This document shows, one piece after another, positions 14,394-16,679 of a stretch of DNA of 16,679 nt. How positions within the stretch are numbered: the stretch's first letter is position 1; each line of letters opens with the position of its first letter. The notes under the pieces are model-generated. The model did no database searches. It was not told the origin of the DNA and saw only the letters and a list, made by a program, of their open reading frames with translations. The position numbers and the translations under genes were made by a program. The stretch comes from Rhodanobacteraceae bacterium UBA703 (GTDB taxonomy: Bacteria; Pseudomonadota; Gammaproteobacteria; Xanthomonadales; Rhodanobacteraceae), in assembly GCA_002297645.1 (NCBI GenBank), contig DBMH01000090.1, positions 1 to 16,679 of the forward strand. The letters run 5' to 3'.

Positions 14394-14422
14394 CTTATCC
14401 AACACGTCAGCGAAGCTGTCAA
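14394..14422 (-). promoter_or_regulatory. Sigma70-type promoter of the Pil-Chp operon
   Basis: On the minus strand a perfect -35 TTGACA (14422-14417) is followed after exactly 17 bases by -10 GATAAG (14399-14394; four of six consensus bases). The predicted transcript starts near 14387, giving a leader of about 110 bases before the pilG GTG. It is the best promoter-like sequence I saw in the window. A cis-acting regulator site was not recognised. Confidence 0.65.
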
Positions 14423-14494
14423 GTAAACCCCGCAAGCTCGCGAATTGACGACGTTTTGGACGGGCAGGCCATCCAACCTCCCGAGGCCCGAGTG

Positions 14495-14503
14495 TAGTAT
14501 AGG
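14495..14503 (+). promoter_or_regulatory. Weak candidate -10 element for gshB-tonB
   Basis: TAGTATAGG preceded by TG (14493-14494) looks like a -10 region, possibly of extended type, about 135 bases before gshB. No matching -35 is present at 16-18 bases; a TTGACG at 14445 is too far away. The call rests on the AT-richness of this stretch in GC-rich DNA. Confidence 0.3.
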
Positions 14504-14635
14504 ACCGGCTTCGCCAATGCGACGCGTGTCGCGAGCCCGCTCCTGCCCCGCTCGCTGCGGCTCACTGTCGCGGCACGGTTCGCAGCGCAACTCCCGCCCT
14601 CCCCCTATGCTTGCCGCGATGACGGACGACCGCCC

Positions 14636-15580
14636 ATGACCCGAACCCTCGCCGTGCTGATGGACCCGATCGCGCGGATCCACCCCAAGAAGGACACCAC
14701 GCTGGCGATGCTTCTGGAGGCCCAGCGACGAGGCTACGCGCTGCTGTACATGACGCAGGGCGACCTCGCCCTGCGCGACGGCAGGGCCTGGGCCCGCATG
14801 GCTCCGCTGGCCGTGCGCGACGATCCGCACGACTGGTTCACGCTCGGCGAGGCAGCCTGGCGGGATTTCCGCGGTATCGACCTCGTGCTCGCGCGCAAGG
14901 ATCCGCCGGTCGATGCGCAATTCGTCTACGACACGATGGTGCTCGATCTCGCCGAACGCGACGGGACGCTCGTCGTCAACCGTCCGCAGAGCCTGCGCGA
15001 CTGCAACGAGAAGCTGTTCGCCCTGCACTTCCCGCAATGCTGTGCGCCGACCGTGGTCGCGCGCCGACCGGTGGAGATCAAGCGCTTCGTCGCCGAGCAC
15101 GGCGACGTCGTGCTGAAGCCGCTCGACGGCATGGGCGGACGCAGCATCTTCCGCTCGCACCACGGCGACCCGAACCTCAACGTGATCCTCGAGACGCTGA
15201 CCGCGAACGGCCGCGACTTCGCCATCGCCCAGAAATTCATCCCGGAGATCCGCAGCGGCGACAAGCGCGTGCTGCTGATCGACGGCGAACCCGTGCCCTA
15301 TGCACTGGCACGCATCCCGCAAGGCGACGACTTCCGCGGCAACCTCGCCGCGGGCGGGCGCGGCGAGGGCGTCCCGCTGTCCGACCGCGACCGCTGGATC
15401 GCCGCCCAGGTCGGCCCGGAGCTCGTGCGTCGCGGCCTGCGTTTCGTCGGCCTCGACGTGATCGGCGACTGGCTCACCGAAGTCAACGTGACCTCGCCGA
15501 CTTGCGTGCGCGAACTCGACGCGCAGTTCGGCCTCAACATCGCCGGCACCCTGTTCGACCGTCTCGAAGCGACCCGATGA
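14636..15580 (+). CDS. gshB: Glutathione synthetase
   Basis: Encodes a 314-residue ATP-grasp enzyme (EC 6.3.2.3) that joins gamma-glutamylcysteine to glycine in the cytosol, the last step of glutathione synthesis. The N-terminal domain has the GshB signature VLMDPIARIHPKKDTTLAML. The ATP-grasp domain (about 125-310) shows K126 and K161 (VVLKPLDGMGGRS, with the glycine-rich loop at 164-168), the segment RGNLAAGGRGE, and the metal-binding TEVNVTSPT (E282, N284). Length fits the family. No ATG, GTG or TTG start occurs upstream in this frame close to ATG 14636, and the protein aligns from its first residues, although the ribosome binding site is weak. The stop overlaps the tonB start as ATGA. Adjacency to pilG is as in Pseudomonas. 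Confidence 0.96.
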   Translation: MTRTLAVLMDPIARIHPKKDTTLAMLLEAQRRGYALLYMTQGDLALRDGRAWARMAPLAVRDDPHDWFTLGEAAWRDFRGIDLVLARKDPPVDAQFVYDTMVLDLAERDGTLVVNRPQSLRDCNEKLFALHFPQCCAPTVVARRPVEIKRFVAEHGDVVLKPLDGMGGRSIFRSHHGDPNLNVILETLTANGRDFAIAQKFIPEIRSGDKRVLLIDGEPVPYALARIPQGDDFRGNLAAGGRGEGVPLSDRDRWIAAQVGPELVRRGLRFVGLDVIGDWLTEVNVTSPTCVRELDAQFGLNIAGTLFDRLEATR

Positions 15581-16461
15581 GCGATCCCGTCCTGATCGAC
15601 GCCGCCTCCGGCGGAGGCGACCGCCTCGGCGTCACCCTGCTGTTCTCGATCGTCGCGCACTCGGTACTCGCCCTCGGCCTGACGTTCGAGTTCGAGAAAC
15701 CCGCGCCACGGCTGCCGTCGCTCGACGTGATCCTGGTGCAGTCGGCCAACAGCGAGAAACCGGACAAGGCCGACTTCGTCGCGCAGGCGAACAACTCCGG
15801 CGGCGGCGAAGCCGACAAGGCGCACCGCCCCTCGCAGCCCTTGTCGGGCCCTCTACCCAAGCTGCAGGACGGCGCTGCGCCGATCCCGCTCGAGGACGGC
15901 GCACCGCGCCCGACGCCGCCGAGTCCGGTCGAGCGACTGACGCAGCACAAGTCGGATTTCCGCGTCGAGACGGAACGCCAGGCGCCGGAGGCTCCCGAGC
16001 ACCCGGATTCGACGGAACTCGAAAGCGAGCAGCGCCGCATGGAGATGGCCAAGCTCGCGCAGGAAATCCAGAAGGAATCCGAGCAGTACGCCAAGCGTCC
16101 CAAGCGCAAGTACATCTCGGCCAACACGCAGGAATACGAATTCGCCGCCTACATGCGCGCCTGGGTCGCGCGCATCGAGCGCGTCGGCAACCTCAACTAT
16201 CCCGACGAAGCCCGCCGCAAGCAGCTGCACGGCCAGCTCGTCCTCACCGTCGGCCTCGACCGTGCCGGCAGGATCAAGAGCCTCGACGTGATCCAGCCCA
16301 GCGGCCACAAGATCCTCGACGACGCCGCGATCCGCATCACCCGTCTCGCCGAGCCGTTCCCACCGCTGCCGGAGACGAAGGAGAAGGTGGACGAGCTCTA
16401 CATCACGCGCACCTGGCAGTTCCTGCCGGGGGAGTCGGGCGACAGCTTGCGCACGCGTTGA
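15577..16461 (+). CDS. TonB-family energy transducer (TonB3-like)
   Basis: Encodes a 294-residue TonB-type protein anchored in the inner membrane by one helix (about 18-36) and reaching across the periplasm. The helix carries S24 and H28, four residues apart like S16/H20 of E. coli TonB, the pair needed for coupling to ExbB/ExbD. A long charged and proline-containing spacer (about 40-185), with a helical acidic/basic stretch at 145-178, leads to the C-terminal TonB domain (about 188-283; NYPDEARRKQLHGQLVLTV, IQPSGHKILDDAAIR, PFPPLP). It overlaps the gshB stop as ATGA, so it is translationally coupled. In P. aeruginosa the tonB3 gene has the same position beside gshB-pilG and affects twitching motility; a similar role here is inference. 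No exbB/exbD genes are present in the window. Confidence 0.9.
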   Translation: MSDPVLIDAASGGGDRLGVTLLFSIVAHSVLALGLTFEFEKPAPRLPSLDVILVQSANSEKPDKADFVAQANNSGGGEADKAHRPSQPLSGPLPKLQDGAAPIPLEDGAPRPTPPSPVERLTQHKSDFRVETERQAPEAPEHPDSTELESEQRRMEMAKLAQEIQKESEQYAKRPKRKYISANTQEYEFAAYMRAWVARIERVGNLNYPDEARRKQLHGQLVLTVGLDRAGRIKSLDVIQPSGHKILDDAAIRITRLAEPFPPLPETKEKVDELYITRTWQFLPGESGDSLRTR

Positions 16462-16661
16462 GCGGAGCGAGAGGTTTTCAACGACCGCGAGGGGGTCACC
16501 TGCTGCGCATGGTTCGATGCGTATGACGCACGAGTCCACCTTCCCGTCGCCGACGCGGCCATCGACACGCCTCTGCGCGCACTTCACTGGGCTTGCCATA
16601 CAGGTGTCGCGGCACTTGCCGTTTCACGTCTTTACATCTCGCGTATGACCGGAAGCAACGA
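16462..16661. other. Spacer after tonB (200 bp), no gene supported
   Basis: The only structure seen is an inverted repeat at 16505-16522 (GCGCAT-GGTTCG-ATGCGT, one G-T pair). A 43-codon frame (16517-16648) has no ribosome binding site or recognisable product. I saw no tRNA. Confidence 0.5.
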
Positions 16662-16679
16662 GCCCGCCGAATGGCGGGC
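16662..16679. terminator. Terminator-like stem-loop at the window edge
   Basis: GCCCGCC-GAAT-GGCGGGC is a perfect 7-bp GC stem with a 4-base loop that ends exactly at the last base of the window. Whether a T-run follows is not visible. It could end the gshB-tonB transcript, although it lies 200 bases beyond tonB, or serve a convergent gene outside the window. Confidence 0.5.

Larger units (their letters stand above)
14277..14635. other. Divergent pilG/gshB control region (359 bp)
   Basis: No gene is supported here. It contains the pilG promoter (14394-14422), a hairpin in the pilG leader (14307-14323) and a weak candidate promoter element for gshB (14495-14503). A plus-strand 64-codon frame (14445-14639) ends on the gshB start as ATGA. 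Its last ten codons (from the ATG at 14607) could be a short leader peptide, but there is no ribosome binding site before it. Confidence 0.6.

Noticed and set aside
13878..14435. PilG with a 53-residue N-terminal extension from the ATG at 14435
   Set aside because: That start lies upstream of the predicted promoter; GTG 14276 has a good ribosome binding site and gives the normal PilG length.
16505..16522. GGTTCGATGC resembling a tRNA T-arm
   Set aside because: The flanking bases do not form a proper 5-bp T stem with a 7-base loop, and no acceptor or anticodon arm could be found.
16517..16648. A 43-codon plus-strand frame after tonB
   Set aside because: No ribosome binding site, no recognisable features, and no clear coding pattern.
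1..16679. CRISPR arrays, insertion sequences, attachment sites or other mobile elements
   Set aside because: No direct-repeat arrays, transposase genes or terminal repeats were seen. xerD is the chromosomal housekeeping recombinase, not an integrase of an island.

Overview
The window is GC-rich, densely coded DNA from a gammaproteobacterium, most likely of the order Xanthomonadales (Xanthomonas/Xylella/Lysobacter relatives). I infer this from gene content and order: a Pil-Chp chemosensory operon in the order pilG-pilI-pilJ-chpA-chpB-chpC, without pilH or pilK, which from memory is the arrangement described in Xylella, flanked by gshB-tonB on one side and xerD-dsbC on the other. No database search was possible, so species and genus remain open.

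Layout. (1) Positions 1-2080, minus strand: the start of an exported protein cut by the window edge, then dsbC (periplasmic disulfide isomerase) and xerD (site-specific recombinase). (2) 2160-2591, plus strand: a small RDD-family membrane protein, divergent from xerD and convergent with chpC. (3) 14276-2604, minus strand: the Pil-Chp operon, about 11.7 kb, encoding PilG (output response regulator), PilI (CheW adaptor), PilJ (transmembrane receptor), ChpA (2101-residue multi-phosphotransfer CheA-type kinase), ChpB (CheB-type methylesterase) and ChpC (second CheW-like adaptor). (4) 14277-14635: a divergent control region with a good sigma70-type promoter for pilG. (5) 14636-16461, plus strand: gshB (glutathione synthetase) overlapping tonB by ATGA, then about 200 bp ending in a terminator-like stem at the window edge.

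How the genes work together. By the known biology of the family, PilJ senses a surface or type IV pilus signal and signals through PilI/ChpC to the ChpA kinase, which phosphorylates PilG; PilG then promotes pilus extension and twitching. ChpB would adjust PilJ by removing methyl groups. In Pseudomonas aeruginosa the neighbouring tonB3 gene (next to gshB and pilG) also affects twitching, so the divergent gshB-tonB pair may belong to the same functional neighbourhood.

Most notable observation. Every gap between pilG and chpA contains a very short open frame that ends on the start codon of the next gene with a 4-base ATGA/GTGA overlap (26 codons before pilI, 15 before pilJ, 37 before chpA). Two of the three also begin on the stop codon of the preceding gene. 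Together with the 14-base chpA/chpB overlap and the abutting chpB/chpC junction, this gives an almost unbroken translational relay from just after pilG to chpC. The 37-codon frame shows coding-like base periodicity and lies exactly where the methyltransferase gene pilK sits in Pseudomonas. These small frames are candidates for undescribed small proteins or translational couplers; neither is proven by sequence alone.
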